Below, in pieces: positions 24,252 through 33,597 of a DNA stretch of 37,780 nt. The DNA is taken from positions 1 to 37,780 of the forward strand of contig CAKNLF010000010.1 in assembly GCA_930989305.1 (NCBI GenBank). The letters are read 5' to 3'. This DNA comes from an uncultured Roseburia sp. Its GTDB lineage: Bacteria > Bacillota > Clostridia > Lachnospirales > Lachnospiraceae. The position numbers were made by a program, and so were the translations under genes. Position 1 is the first letter of the stretch. Every line of letters starts with the position of its first letter. The notes beneath the pieces are model-generated. The model was given only the letters and a program-made list of their open reading frames with translations, made no database searches and was not told where the DNA came from.

Positions 24252-25502
24252 TCAGATATCCACATTGGAAGAATTCAGGTAAGCTTCCTGCTCCGGGGTA
24301 AGGGTATCGATCTGTTTTCCAAGGAAAGCCAGTTTTCGGGTGGCAACTTCCATATCCACTTCTTTTGGAACATTGATCAGTTTTTCTGTAAGCTCTCCGG
24401 CATGTTCTGCCAGATATTTTGCGCTTAAAGCCTGAATGGCAAAACTCATATCCATGATCTCGGCGGGGTGTCCGTCGCCTGCCGCAAGATTTACAAGACG
24501 GCCTTCCGCCAGTACGTAGATCCAGCGGTCTTCTGAAATTTTGTAGCCTATGATGTTTTTACGCTGGTCGATGGTGTCCAGAGCAATTTCACGGAGACGT
24601 TTCATATCGATTTCCACATCGAAATGGCCGGCATTGCACAAGATCGCGCCGTTTTTCATGACCCGGAAATCTTCTTCGCTGATGACTTTGGCGCAGCCGG
24701 TTACCGTGATGAAGAAATCGCCGATCTTTGCTGCCTCCTGCATCGGCATAACGTCAAATCCATCCATGACAGCTTCGATGGCTTTTACAGGATCAATCTC
24801 TGTCACAATGACTTTGGCGCCAAGGCCTTTTGCCCTCATGGCAACGCCTTTGCCGCACCAGCCGTATCCGGCAACTACCACATTTTTTCCTGCAACGATC
24901 AGGTTGGTAGTGCGGTTAATGCCGTCAAAGACAGACTGTCCGGTGCCGTAACGGTTGTCAAACAGGTGCTTGCAGTCTGCGTTGTTTACCAGTACCATAG
25001 GGAATTTCAGATCGCCTTTTTTTGCCATGGCAATAAGGCGGATGATCCCTGTAGTTGTCTCTTCGCAGCCGCCGATCACATACTGGATCTTATCCTGCAT
25101 TTTTGTATGGAGCATATGCACCAGATCTCCGCCGTCATCGATGATGATATTGCAGTTGTTTTCCAGAACTTTTGCGATATGGTGCTCATATTCCTCTGGC
25201 GTGCTGTTGTACCAGGCAAATACATTCAGGCCTGCTGCTGCCAGCGCTGCTGCCACATCGTCCTGGGTGGACAGGGGATTGCTGCCGGTAACATACATTT
25301 CAGCGCCTCCGGCTGCCAGTACTTTGCACAGATATGCGGTTTTGGCCTCCAGGTGTATAGACAGGGCAACCCGGATTCCCTTAAAGGGCAGGGACTGTGA
25401 AAACTCTTCTTCCAGACTGCGAAGGAGCGGGCAGTTTTTCCGCACCCAGTCAATTTTGTGTTCCCCTTCCGGGGCAAGGCTGATATCTTTAATTTCGCTC
25501 AT
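24252..25502 (-). CDS. ahcY: Adenosylhomocysteinase (S-adenosylhomocysteine hydrolase), short Thermotoga/archaeal-like form
   Basis: This NAD-dependent enzyme splits S-adenosylhomocysteine into adenosine and homocysteine and relieves inhibition of methyltransferases. It has 416 residues, shorter than the common 430-470 form. The NAD site is VVAGYGWCGKGVAMRAKG. The substrate region reads NNADCKHLFDNRYGTGQS: the catalytic Lys and the Asp-Asn pair are kept, but the usual Cys after FDNxYG is Thr, as in Thermotoga and archaeal enzymes. The C-terminus lacks the long KPDHYRY-type tail. The archaeal relative MJ1388 acts on S-inosylhomocysteine, so this substrate is possible too. The start follows GGAGG 5 bases upstream. 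It is monocistronic. Confidence 0.93.
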   Translation of the reverse strand: MSEIKDISLAPEGEHKIDWVRKNCPLLRSLEEEFSQSLPFKGIRVALSIHLEAKTAYLCKVLAAGGAEMYVTGSNPLSTQDDVAAALAAAGLNVFAWYNSTPEEYEHHIAKVLENNCNIIIDDGGDLVHMLHTKMQDKIQYVIGGCEETTTGIIRLIAMAKKGDLKFPMVLVNNADCKHLFDNRYGTGQSVFDGINRTTNLIVAGKNVVVAGYGWCGKGVAMRAKGLGAKVIVTEIDPVKAIEAVMDGFDVMPMQEAAKIGDFFITVTGCAKVISEEDFRVMKNGAILCNAGHFDVEIDMKRLREIALDTIDQRKNIIGYKISEDRWIYVLAEGRLVNLAAGDGHPAEIMDMSFAIQALSAKYLAEHAGELTEKLINVPKEVDMEVATRKLAFLGKQIDTLTPEQEAYLNSSNVDI

Positions 25503-25605
25503 AAATACCTCCTGTGTTTGTAAAATATAATGACAGATTTTTTCCGGGCGTATGGAATGGGCCCCGGATCAAATGCTTGGCAAGTGAGCATTTCTTCTGC
25601 TGTCA

Positions 25606-25634
25606 AGGATACCATGGAGGAAAAGAAAAGACAA
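25606..25634 (-). promoter_or_regulatory. Possible ahcY promoter with a ~100-base leader
   Basis: On the minus strand, TTGTCT (25634-25629), a 17-base spacer and TATCCT (25611-25606) form a fair promoter. The leader would contain a hairpin (AAATGCT with AGCATTT, 25571-25593) and a GC-rich segment. I do not recognise a known riboswitch in it. Confidence 0.35.
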
Positions 25635-25700
25635 GGAGATTAAGAAAGGAAAATGGCCTTCCACCCGGCTTATGAAAGTATTAAGAAGCTATAAACTTTC

Positions 25701-25729
25701 TTGTTTTGCATATTTAAACATGGTATGAT
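25701..25729 (+). promoter_or_regulatory. Promoter of the TPR lipoprotein / hflX / nrdD / pyr gene run
   Basis: TTGTTT (25701-25706), a 17-base spacer and TATGAT (25724-25729) lie 37 bases before the ATG at 25767. No clear terminator is seen between here and the end of pyrD, so this may drive a long transcript. Confidence 0.55.
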
Positions 25730-25766
25730 TAACCCATATCATCAGGGGGATGAACGGAGGAAACAA

Positions 25767-26801
25767 ATGAAGAAATCATTCAAGTATAAATATCTGGCCA
25801 TGGCGGGGGCATTGGCGGCTGCGGCTGTCCTGGCAGGATGCGGCACAGATAAAGAAGCCCAGGAGGCATACCGTCAGCTGGGGATTCGCCAGATCCAGGA
25901 GGGAGATTACGCTTCCGCGGCGGATACGCTGCAAAAAGCCCTGGACGAGTCAAAGGGCAAGATCGGCCCCGAGGAAACAGATATCTGTTATTATAAGGCC
26001 CTTGCCCAGTACAAGAACGGCGATACCCAGGGGGCCATCGAAACCTATGACAGCCTGCTGGAATACGATGATGAAAATGCGGAAGCCTATTTCCTGAGAG
26101 GATCCGCCTTTTTGCAGGAGGGCGAAGGTAAGAAGTGCATCAGTGATTACAACAATGCCGTAAAATACGCAGAAGATGATTATCAGATGTATATTGAGAT
26201 ATACGAAAATCTGGCGGCAGGCGGATATGAGGAAAACGGCGAAAAGTATCTGGACCGGGCACTGGAACAAAAGGCTTCCGATGGAGAAGATTACTGTATG
26301 CAGGGATATATTTACTGTCTGAAAGAGGATTATGAGCAGGCAGCATCGCTGATCGGGAAAGCAGTGGAGGAAGGCTATGACAAGGCTTTGATCTATCAGT
26401 CCAGACTGCTGCGGGCTCAGGGGGATGCCAAGGGAGCGGACGAAGCCTTTGACAAGTATCTTAACGAGCATCCTGATGACAGGGAAGCTTTAAATGAGGC
26501 GGGAACTATTGAGATGAACGCCGGAAATTACAACAGCGCGCTGAAAGCTTTTCAGCAGGCAGCCAAAGCCGATCCGGAAGGAAAGGATCAGCAGCTGCAG
26601 AGGAATCTGATCTATGCATACGAATATACAGGAAATTTTGATACTGCCTATGATCTGATGGGGGACTATCTTCAGGCATACCCCAATGATGAAGAAGCCC
26701 AGAGAGAATATGAGTTTCTGCAGACAAGAGTGAATGCCGCGGATGGGGACAGCAGTGGTGAAGACGCAAATGCCGGCGGCAACGGTGAAGGTGAAAACTA
26801 A
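25767..26801 (+). CDS. Tetratricopeptide-repeat lipoprotein
   Basis: This predicted membrane-anchored lipoprotein has 344 residues. A signal peptide ends in the lipobox LAGC, so the mature protein begins at the Cys of CGTDKEA. After that it consists of TPR-like helical pairs, for example GIRQIQEGDYASAADTLQKA, YKNGDTQGAIETYDSLLEYD and EMNAGNYNSALKAFQQAAKA, with a Gly/Asp/Glu-rich tail. TPR lipoproteins are usually protein-binding scaffolds at the outer face of the membrane; the partner is unknown. I chose the ATG at 25767, which has GGAGG upstream and starts a normal signal peptide; an in-frame ATG at 25701 lies in the promoter. hflX follows after 32 bases. Confidence 0.88.
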   Translation: MKKSFKYKYLAMAGALAAAAVLAGCGTDKEAQEAYRQLGIRQIQEGDYASAADTLQKALDESKGKIGPEETDICYYKALAQYKNGDTQGAIETYDSLLEYDDENAEAYFLRGSAFLQEGEGKKCISDYNNAVKYAEDDYQMYIEIYENLAAGGYEENGEKYLDRALEQKASDGEDYCMQGYIYCLKEDYEQAASLIGKAVEEGYDKALIYQSRLLRAQGDAKGADEAFDKYLNEHPDDREALNEAGTIEMNAGNYNSALKAFQQAAKADPEGKDQQLQRNLIYAYEYTGNFDTAYDLMGDYLQAYPNDEEAQREYEFLQTRVNAADGDSSGEDANAGGNGEGEN

Positions 26802-26833
26802 AAAATAAAAGGAAAGTTGGATACAGATATTAC

Positions 26834-28093
26834 ATGCCAGAACGTGAAGGATATGAAATAAAAAAAGAACAGGAAAAAGTGATCCTGGTAGGGGTCAGCG
26901 AAAGAGACGGGGACGATGGGGTGGATTCTCTGGAAGAACTCTCCCAGCTGGCCCGGACCGCAGGAGCCGTGGTGACCGGGACGGTGATCCAGAAAATGGA
27001 AAGCATCCATCCGGCCACTTATGTAGGCAGCGGAAAACTGGAGGAGATCCGGGATCTGATCTGGGAACAGGAGGCTACAGGCATTATCTGCGATGATGAA
27101 CTGACGCCGGCCCAGCTGCGGAACATGGAACAGATCCTGGATACGAAGATCATGGACAGAACGCTGCTGATTCTGGATATTTTTGCAGCAAGGGCGAAAA
27201 CCAGCGAAGGAAAGATTCAGGTGGAGCTTGCCCAGCTAAAATACAGGCTCAGCAGGCTGACCGGACTGGGAAGATCTCTGTCCAGACTGGGCGGCGGCAT
27301 CGGCACCAGAGGGCCGGGAGAAAAGAAACTGGAAATGGACAGAAGGCTGATCAATCACCGGATGGCCCAGCTGAACAGGGAACTGAAAGACGTGGTTAAA
27401 CACAGGGAAGTGACCAGGAGCCAGCGCATGAAGGGACATATCCGTACGGCGGCCATTGTGGGATATACCAATGCGGGAAAATCCACGCTGCTGAATACGC
27501 TTACAGGAGCGGATGTTTATGAGGAGGATCAGCTGTTCGCAACGCTGGATCCTACCACAAGACTTCTTGTGCTCCCGGATAAACAGCAGATCCTGCTGAC
27601 GGATACGGTAGGATTTATACGCAAGCTGCCTCATCATCTGGTGGACGCCTTTAAGAGCACGCTGGAAGAGGCAAAATACGCGGACTTTATCCTTCATGTG
27701 GTAGACGCGTCCAATCCCCAGTGGGACAAGCAGATGTATATCGTTTACGATACCCTTGGCAGACTGGGGGTAAAAGACAAAAAGGTCATTACCCTGTTCA
27801 ATAAGTGGGACTGCAGTAACAGGGAAGAAATATACCGGGATTTCCGGGCGGATGAGACACTGCATATATCAGCAAAAACAAAAGAAGGGCTGGACAGCCT
27901 TGAGGCGCTTCTTGCAAGAATGCTTAGAGAGGACAAGATCCGCATCGAGCATCTGGTGCCTTATGATCAGGCGGGAAAGATCCAGCAGATACGAAAATAC
28001 GGAGAACTGTTGACAGAGGAATACCGGGAAGACGGTATCTGGGTGGAAGCATATGTTCCGGCAGGAATGGAGCAGGTGCTTGTGAAAGGGTGA
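26834..28093 (+). CDS. hflX: GTPase HflX
   Basis: This ribosome-associated GTPase can split stalled or heat-damaged 70S ribosomes. It has 419 residues. The N-terminal HflX domain includes the glycine-rich region GGGIGTRGPGEKKLEMDRR and a coiled-coil helix. The G domain has GYTNAGKST (P-loop), DTVGFI and NKWD, and a C-terminal domain follows. The start ATG at 26834 has only a weak upstream site, so it may depend on translation of the lipoprotein gene 32 bases before. nrdD begins 4 bases after its stop. Confidence 0.95.
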   Translation: MPEREGYEIKKEQEKVILVGVSERDGDDGVDSLEELSQLARTAGAVVTGTVIQKMESIHPATYVGSGKLEEIRDLIWEQEATGIICDDELTPAQLRNMEQILDTKIMDRTLLILDIFAARAKTSEGKIQVELAQLKYRLSRLTGLGRSLSRLGGGIGTRGPGEKKLEMDRRLINHRMAQLNRELKDVVKHREVTRSQRMKGHIRTAAIVGYTNAGKSTLLNTLTGADVYEEDQLFATLDPTTRLLVLPDKQQILLTDTVGFIRKLPHHLVDAFKSTLEEAKYADFILHVVDASNPQWDKQMYIVYDTLGRLGVKDKKVITLFNKWDCSNREEIYRDFRADETLHISAKTKEGLDSLEALLARMLREDKIRIEHLVPYDQAGKIQQIRKYGELLTEEYREDGIWVEAYVPAGMEQVLVKG

Positions 28094-28097
28094 GACA

Positions 28098-30515
28098 ATG
28101 CTCAAGATCATAAAAAGAAACGGCGATATAGAACAGTTTCAGCTGGAAAAAATCTGCAGCGCTATGAAAAAAGCCTTTGACGCGGCGAAAAAGGAATATA
28201 CGGATGATATTATAGAACTGCTGGCTTTGCGGGTAACCGCAGATTTTCAGGAAAAGATCCAGGGAGGCGCCGTGCAGATCGAAGATGTGCAGGACAGTGT
28301 GGAAAAGGTACTGGCAGGCTGCGGATACGAAGATGTGGCCAAGGCCTATATCCTTTACCGGAAACAGCGGGAAAAAATGCGTGCCATGAAATCTACTATT
28401 CTGGATTACCGTGAAGTGGTAAATTCTTATGTAAAAGTAGAAGACTGGAGAGTAAAGGAAAATTCCACGGTGACTTATTCCATCGGGGGTCTGATCCTGA
28501 GTAATTCCGGGGCGGTGACCGCCAATTACTGGCTGTCGGAGATTTATGACGAAGAGATCGCTCAAGCTCACCGAAACGCAGATATTCATCTTCACGACCT
28601 GTCCATGCTCACAGGATACTGCGCGGGATGGTCTCTGAAGCAGCTGATACAGGAGGGGCTGGGCGGAATTCCGGGCAAGATCAATTCCGGGCCTGCCAGA
28701 CATCTGAACGTACTCTGCAACCAGATGGTGAATTTTCTGGGAGTTATGCAGAACGAGTGGGCGGGAGCCCAGGCATTTTCTTCCTTTGACACCTATCTGG
28801 CTCCGTTTGTCAAAGCGGATAATTTAAGCTACCGGGAGGTGCGCCAGTGTATTGAATCTTTTGTATTCGGCGTAAATATCCCGAGCCGGTGGGGGACTCA
28901 GGCGCCTTTTTCCAATATCACTCTGGACTGGACGGTGCCTGATGATCTGGCAGAGCTGCCTGCCATTGTAGGGGGCAGGGAAATGGATTTTAAATATAAG
29001 GACTGCAAAAAAGAGATGGATATGGTCAATAAGGCCTTTCTGGAAACAATGATCGCGGGAGACGCTGATGGAAGAGGTTTTCAGTATCCCATACCCACTT
29101 ATTCCATCACAAAAGACTTTGACTGGTCCGATACGGAAAACAACCGTCTGCTCTTTGAGATGACGGCAAAATATGGAACCCCCTATTTTTCCAATTATAT
29201 CAACAGCGATATGGAACCGGGAGATGTGCGTTCCATGTGCTGCCGCCTTCGTCTGGATCTGCGGGAGCTGCGAAAAAAATCCGGGGGATTTTTCGGATCC
29301 GGAGAGAGCACCGGATCCGTAGGGGTGGTTACCATCAATATGCCCAGGATCGCTTATCTGGCATCGGATGAGCAGGATTTCTACCGGCGTCTTGATCATA
29401 TGATGGACATAGGGGCCCGCTCCCTTAAGATCAAGCGGGGGATCATCACAAAACTTCTCAACGAAGGGCTTTACCCCTATACAAAGCGGTATCTGGGAAC
29501 CTTTGAAAATCACTTTTCCACCATTGGGCTTGTGGGGATGAACGAAGCGGGACTGAACGCCAAATGGCTGCGGGCGGATCTGACTCATCCCGAGACCCAG
29601 AAATTTACAAAAGAAGTGCTGATCCATATGCGGGAGCGGCTGGCTGATTATCAGGAAATGTACGGAGATCTGTATAATCTGGAAGCTACGCCTGCGGAAT
29701 CCACAACCTACCGGCTGGCAAAGCATGACAGAAAGCGATGGCCGGATATTATTACCGCAGGCAAACCGGGAGACACGCCTTTTTACACAAACAGTTCCCA
29801 TCTGCCGGTGGAATATACTACGGATATTTTTGACGCTCTGGATATCCAGGACGAGCTGCAGACGCTGTACACATCGGGAACAGTTTTCCACGCATATCTG
29901 GGAGAAAAGCTTCCGGACTGGAAGGCTGCGGCGTCTCTGGTGAAGAAAATCGCGGAAAATTACAGACTGCCTTATTATACGATTTCACCTACCTATTCTG
30001 TATGCGCAAAACACGGATATCTGGCGGGGGAGCATTTTGAGTGTCCGGTATGCGGGGAAAAGGCGGAAGTTTACAGCCGTATTACCGGATATTACCGTCC
30101 GGTGCAGAACTGGAATGACGGAAAAGCGCAGGAGTACAAAAACAGAGTTGTTTACCGGCCGGATATTTCGCAGCTGAAAGAAAGCGGACAGGTATCGGAC
30201 CGGGAAGAGACCGGGGAGACTGAGTATAGGGACGGAGAACAGAACATCCGGGAGAAATCAAAGGAAAAAGCACAGATTTATCTGTTTACGACCAAAACAT
30301 GCCCTAACTGCGCCATGGCAAAAGAATTGCTGAAGGATACGGATTATATACTGGCGGATGCCATGGAGCATCCGGAGCTTGCGGAAAAATACCAGATCAT
30401 GCAGGCGCCTGCCCTGGTGGTGGTGTCTCAGGGAGAAACGAAAAAGTATATAAACCTGTCCAATATCAGAAAATATGTGGAGCAGGCCGCTGACAGGAGC
30501 ATGGAAAAATGCTAG
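28098..30515 (+). CDS. nrdD: Anaerobic ribonucleoside-triphosphate reductase with C-terminal redoxin domain
   Basis: This oxygen-sensitive class III reductase makes dNTPs from NTPs with a glycyl radical. It has 805 residues, about 80-100 more than usual. It starts with an ATP-cone (1 to about 95, KIIKRNGDIEQFQLEKI). The barrel follows, with a MCCRLRLD cysteine pair. The zinc site appears as C636, H639, C649 and C652, and the radical motif RITGYYRP gives Gly664. After a charged linker, residues about 725-805 form a thioredoxin/glutaredoxin-like domain with CPNC at 735-738 and a cis-Pro region QAPALVV. The fused redoxin probably delivers electrons to the active site, as separate redoxins do for NrdD2-type enzymes. 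The activase gene nrdG is not in this window. Confidence 0.93.
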   Translation: MLKIIKRNGDIEQFQLEKICSAMKKAFDAAKKEYTDDIIELLALRVTADFQEKIQGGAVQIEDVQDSVEKVLAGCGYEDVAKAYILYRKQREKMRAMKSTILDYREVVNSYVKVEDWRVKENSTVTYSIGGLILSNSGAVTANYWLSEIYDEEIAQAHRNADIHLHDLSMLTGYCAGWSLKQLIQEGLGGIPGKINSGPARHLNVLCNQMVNFLGVMQNEWAGAQAFSSFDTYLAPFVKADNLSYREVRQCIESFVFGVNIPSRWGTQAPFSNITLDWTVPDDLAELPAIVGGREMDFKYKDCKKEMDMVNKAFLETMIAGDADGRGFQYPIPTYSITKDFDWSDTENNRLLFEMTAKYGTPYFSNYINSDMEPGDVRSMCCRLRLDLRELRKKSGGFFGSGESTGSVGVVTINMPRIAYLASDEQDFYRRLDHMMDIGARSLKIKRGIITKLLNEGLYPYTKRYLGTFENHFSTIGLVGMNEAGLNAKWLRADLTHPETQKFTKEVLIHMRERLADYQEMYGDLYNLEATPAESTTYRLAKHDRKRWPDIITAGKPGDTPFYTNSSHLPVEYTTDIFDALDIQDELQTLYTSGTVFHAYLGEKLPDWKAAASLVKKIAENYRLPYYTISPTYSVCAKHGYLAGEHFECPVCGEKAEVYSRITGYYRPVQNWNDGKAQEYKNRVVYRPDISQLKESGQVSDREETGETEYRDGEQNIREKSKEKAQIYLFTTKTCPNCAMAKELLKDTDYILADAMEHPELAEKYQIMQAPALVVVSQGETKKYINLSNIRKYVEQAADRSMEKC

Positions 30516-30561
30516 AATGAGAGTGATGAAAATGTTGTCGGACGGAGGTTTATAAAAAGAT

Positions 30562-31839
30562 ATGACACTTGTGATCAAAAACGGTATAGTGATAGATCCC
30601 GTTTCCAAAACAGAGGAGAAAAAGGATATTCTGATTGAAAAGGGGATCATCAAAAAAATAGGCAATCGGATCAATACTGACGGAGAAAAGGTCATAGACG
30701 CTAAGGGACAGTATGTAATGCCGGGATTTATAGATCTCCATGTACATCTGCGGGATCCGGGACTGGAATATAAAGAAACAGTGGAGACGGGAGCTGCCGC
30801 TGCCGCTCACGGAGGCTTTACTACGATTGTAGCCATGCCCAATACGAAACCGATTGCGGATCGGCCGGACATTATTGATTATGTTCATAATAAGGCAAAA
30901 TCCGTGACCAAGATCCACGTTCTGCAGGCAGGAGCTGTCACAAAAGGGCAGCAGGGGAAAACTCTGGCGGATATAGCCGGAATGAAAAGAGCCGGAAGCC
31001 CGGCCATAAGCGAGGACGGCAAATCTGTAATGAACGCCCAGCTTTACCGGGAAGGCATGAAAGAGGCCGCGAAAAATCATATGGCAGTGCTGGCTCATTG
31101 TGAAGACATCAATATGGTAAACGGCGGGGTGCTCAATGATGATGCCAAGAGTCATGCCCTGGGCATGAAGGGGATCACCAATGCGGTAGAAGATGTGATC
31201 GTTGCCAGGGATATTCTGCTGGCGAAAGAAACCGGCGTGAGACTGCACCTGTGCCACTGCTCCACAAAGGACAGTGTGAAAATGGTAAAGATCGCCAAAG
31301 AGGAAGGGCTGCCGGTTACGGCGGAAGTCTGCCCTCATCATTTTACGCTGTCTTCGGAAGATATTCCGGGAGATGACGCCAACTATAAAATGAATCCGCC
31401 CCTTCGTACAAAGGAAGATGTGCAGGCTCTCAGGGAAGGACTGAAACAGGATATTATGGATGTGATTGCTACAGATCACGCGCCTCACAGCGCTCTGGAA
31501 AAGAATCAGTCCATACGGACGGCGCCTTTTGGAATCGTAGGGCTGGAGACAGCCGCTGCCCTGACTTATACAGAACTGGTAAAGCCGGGGATCCTGACAA
31601 TAATGCAGATGGCGGAAAAAATGAGCTACAATCCGGCAAAAGTGCTGGGACTGGACAGGGGCGGCATTCGGGAAGGCATGCCGGCGGATCTGGTAGTCTT
31701 TGATACCCGCAGGGAATATGAGATCGATCCGGACCAGTTTTTGTCAAAGGGCCGCAATACGCCTTTTAAAGGCAGAAAAGTATACGGCAAAGTGACTGCC
31801 ACCATTGCGGACGGCGAGATCGCATGGGAAGAAAAATAA
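30562..31839 (+). CDS. pyrC: Dihydroorotase
   Basis: This zinc amidohydrolase closes carbamoyl-aspartate to dihydroorotate, the third step of pyrimidine synthesis. It has 425 residues of the class I (Bacillus-like) type. Metal motifs are DLHVHLRDPG near residue 60, further His ligands in VLAHCED and HLCHCS, and the catalytic Asp in ATDHAPHS. The start follows GGAGG at a rather long distance (14 bases). It is 46 bases after nrdD with no terminator or PyrR-type attenuator between, so the pyr genes appear to be read from the nrdD transcript. Confidence 0.96.
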   Translation: MTLVIKNGIVIDPVSKTEEKKDILIEKGIIKKIGNRINTDGEKVIDAKGQYVMPGFIDLHVHLRDPGLEYKETVETGAAAAAHGGFTTIVAMPNTKPIADRPDIIDYVHNKAKSVTKIHVLQAGAVTKGQQGKTLADIAGMKRAGSPAISEDGKSVMNAQLYREGMKEAAKNHMAVLAHCEDINMVNGGVLNDDAKSHALGMKGITNAVEDVIVARDILLAKETGVRLHLCHCSTKDSVKMVKIAKEEGLPVTAEVCPHHFTLSSEDIPGDDANYKMNPPLRTKEDVQALREGLKQDIMDVIATDHAPHSALEKNQSIRTAPFGIVGLETAAALTYTELVKPGILTIMQMAEKMSYNPAKVLGLDRGGIREGMPADLVVFDTRREYEIDPDQFLSKGRNTPFKGRKVYGKVTATIADGEIAWEEK

Positions 31840-31885
31840 ACGGTAATGAAAGAAAAAGGAAAAATAAAAACGGAGAGATAAGAAT

Positions 31886-32812
31886 ATGATTAATAAACTT
31901 TGTGAAAAAATCAGAAAAACAAATGCGCCCATCGTTGTGGGACTGGATCCTATGCTGTCTTATATCCCGGAGCATATCCTGAAGGATGCTTTCCGGGAAT
32001 ACGGCGAGACGTTAAAGGGAGCAGCAGAAGCAGTCTGGCAGTACAATAAAGCCATTATTGACGCTACCTGGGATCTGATTCCGGCGGTAAAGCCTCAGAT
32101 CGCCATGTATGAGCAGTTCGGGGTAGAGGGCCTTCAGGCTTTTAACAAAACAGTAGATTACTGCCATGAAAAAGACCTGGTTGTGATCGGAGATATTAAA
32201 AGAGGCGATATCGGATCTACATCCGCTGCCTATGCGGCGGGACATCTGGGAAAAGTGCAGGTGGGCAGTAAGACATACAGAGCTTTTGATGAAGATTTTG
32301 CCACAGTAAATCCCTATCTTGGCACAGACGGCATTAAGCCTTTTGTAGATGTCTGCAAAGAAGAGAAAAAAGGAATTTTTATTCTTGTAAAAACATCCAA
32401 CCCCTCCAGCGGGGAATTTCAGGACCGGCTTATTGACGGAAAGCCATTGTATGAGCATGTGGCAGAGAAGGTAGCTGCCTGGGGCGAAGAACATATGGGC
32501 GATGCCTACAGTTATGTGGGAGCAGTAGTGGGAGCTACTTATCCGGAAGTGGGAAAAGCTCTCAGAAAGATCATGCCGAAAAGTTTTATCCTGGTGCCGG
32601 GATACGGTGCTCAGGGCGGAAAAGGCGCGGATCTGGTACACTATTTTAACGAGGACGGTCTCGGAGCTATCGTAAATTCATCCAGGGGCATTATTGCAGC
32701 CTATAAACAGGAAAAATACGCACGTTTCGGAGCTGAGCATTTTGCGGATGCTTCACGTCAGGCGGTGCTGGATATGATCGAAGATATCAGTCAGGCGCTG
32801 GAACAGCGTTAG
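31886..32812 (+). CDS. pyrF: Orotidine 5'-phosphate decarboxylase, type 2
   Basis: This enzyme performs the last step of UMP synthesis, decarboxylating OMP without a cofactor. It has 308 residues, the size of the type 2 subfamily, clearly longer than the roughly 235-residue type 1 enzymes. The active-site segment is VIGDIKRGDIGSTSAAYA, with the Asp-Lys-Asp pattern. VPGYGAQGGKGADL near residue 240 fits the phosphate-binding loop. The start has GGAGA upstream. It lies between pyrC and pyrK with short gaps. Confidence 0.95.
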   Translation: MINKLCEKIRKTNAPIVVGLDPMLSYIPEHILKDAFREYGETLKGAAEAVWQYNKAIIDATWDLIPAVKPQIAMYEQFGVEGLQAFNKTVDYCHEKDLVVIGDIKRGDIGSTSAAYAAGHLGKVQVGSKTYRAFDEDFATVNPYLGTDGIKPFVDVCKEEKKGIFILVKTSNPSSGEFQDRLIDGKPLYEHVAEKVAAWGEEHMGDAYSYVGAVVGATYPEVGKALRKIMPKSFILVPGYGAQGGKGADLVHYFNEDGLGAIVNSSRGIIAAYKQEKYARFGAEHFADASRQAVLDMIEDISQALEQR

Positions 32813-32826
32813 ATTAGGGAGGAACA

Positions 32827-33597
32827 ATGTCTGAAAAATTTAAAGAACAGGCGGTGATCATCAGCCAGGAAGAGATCACCCCGGGGATTTACAGTATGTG
32901 GCTGAAAACAGACCATATAGCCGGGCAGGCAAAAGCCGGACAGTTTATTTCCGTTTATTGTGAGGATGGCAGCCGGATGCTGCCAAGGCCCATCAGTATC
33001 TGCGAGATCGACAGGGTCGATCATGCCCTGCGGATTGTATACCGGATCGCGGGAAAGGGAACAGAGGAATTTTCCCAGAAGCATACCGGAATGCGCCTGG
33101 AGATCATGGGACCCCTTGGAAACGGCTTCCCTCTGAAAAATAAAAAAGCTTTTCTCATAGGCGGAGGTATCGGGATTCCGCCTATGCTGGAGCTGGCAAA
33201 GCAGCTGAATTGTGAAAAACAGATCGTACTGGGATACCGAAACAGCGAAATGTTTCTGCTGGATCAGTTTAAAAAGCTGGGAAGCGTGTATGTGGCTACC
33301 GAGGACGGCAGCTATGGCAGCAAAGGAACTGTCCTTGACGCTATCCGGGATAACGGCCTGGAGGGAGAGATCATCTACGCCTGCGGTCCTACGCCTATGC
33401 TGAAAGCGCTGAAGGAGTTCGCAGGGGAAAGAAAGATGGAATGCTGGATTTCCATGGAAGAAAAAATGGCCTGCGGGATCGGCGCGTGTCTGGCCTGCGT
33501 ATGCAAGTCCAGGGAGATAGACGGACATACCAATGTACATAATAAGAGAGTCTGCAAAGAAGGTCCTGTATTCCGGGCAGAGGAGGTGGAGCTGTAA
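32827..33597 (+). CDS. pyrK: Dihydroorotate dehydrogenase B, electron-transfer subunit
   Basis: This FAD and 2Fe-2S protein links PyrD to NAD+. It has 256 residues. The FAD motif RPISICEID lies in the N-terminal barrel, the NAD-binding region has GGGIGIPPMLELAKQL, and the C-terminal cluster motif is CGIGACLACVCKS, followed by another Cys (RVCKEG). The start has GGAGG upstream, and the stop overlaps the pyrD start (TAATG). Together with PyrD it forms the heterotetrameric class 1B enzyme. Confidence 0.96.
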   Translation: MSEKFKEQAVIISQEEITPGIYSMWLKTDHIAGQAKAGQFISVYCEDGSRMLPRPISICEIDRVDHALRIVYRIAGKGTEEFSQKHTGMRLEIMGPLGNGFPLKNKKAFLIGGGIGIPPMLELAKQLNCEKQIVLGYRNSEMFLLDQFKKLGSVYVATEDGSYGSKGTVLDAIRDNGLEGEIIYACGPTPMLKALKEFAGERKMECWISMEEKMACGIGACLACVCKSREIDGHTNVHNKRVCKEGPVFRAEEVEL

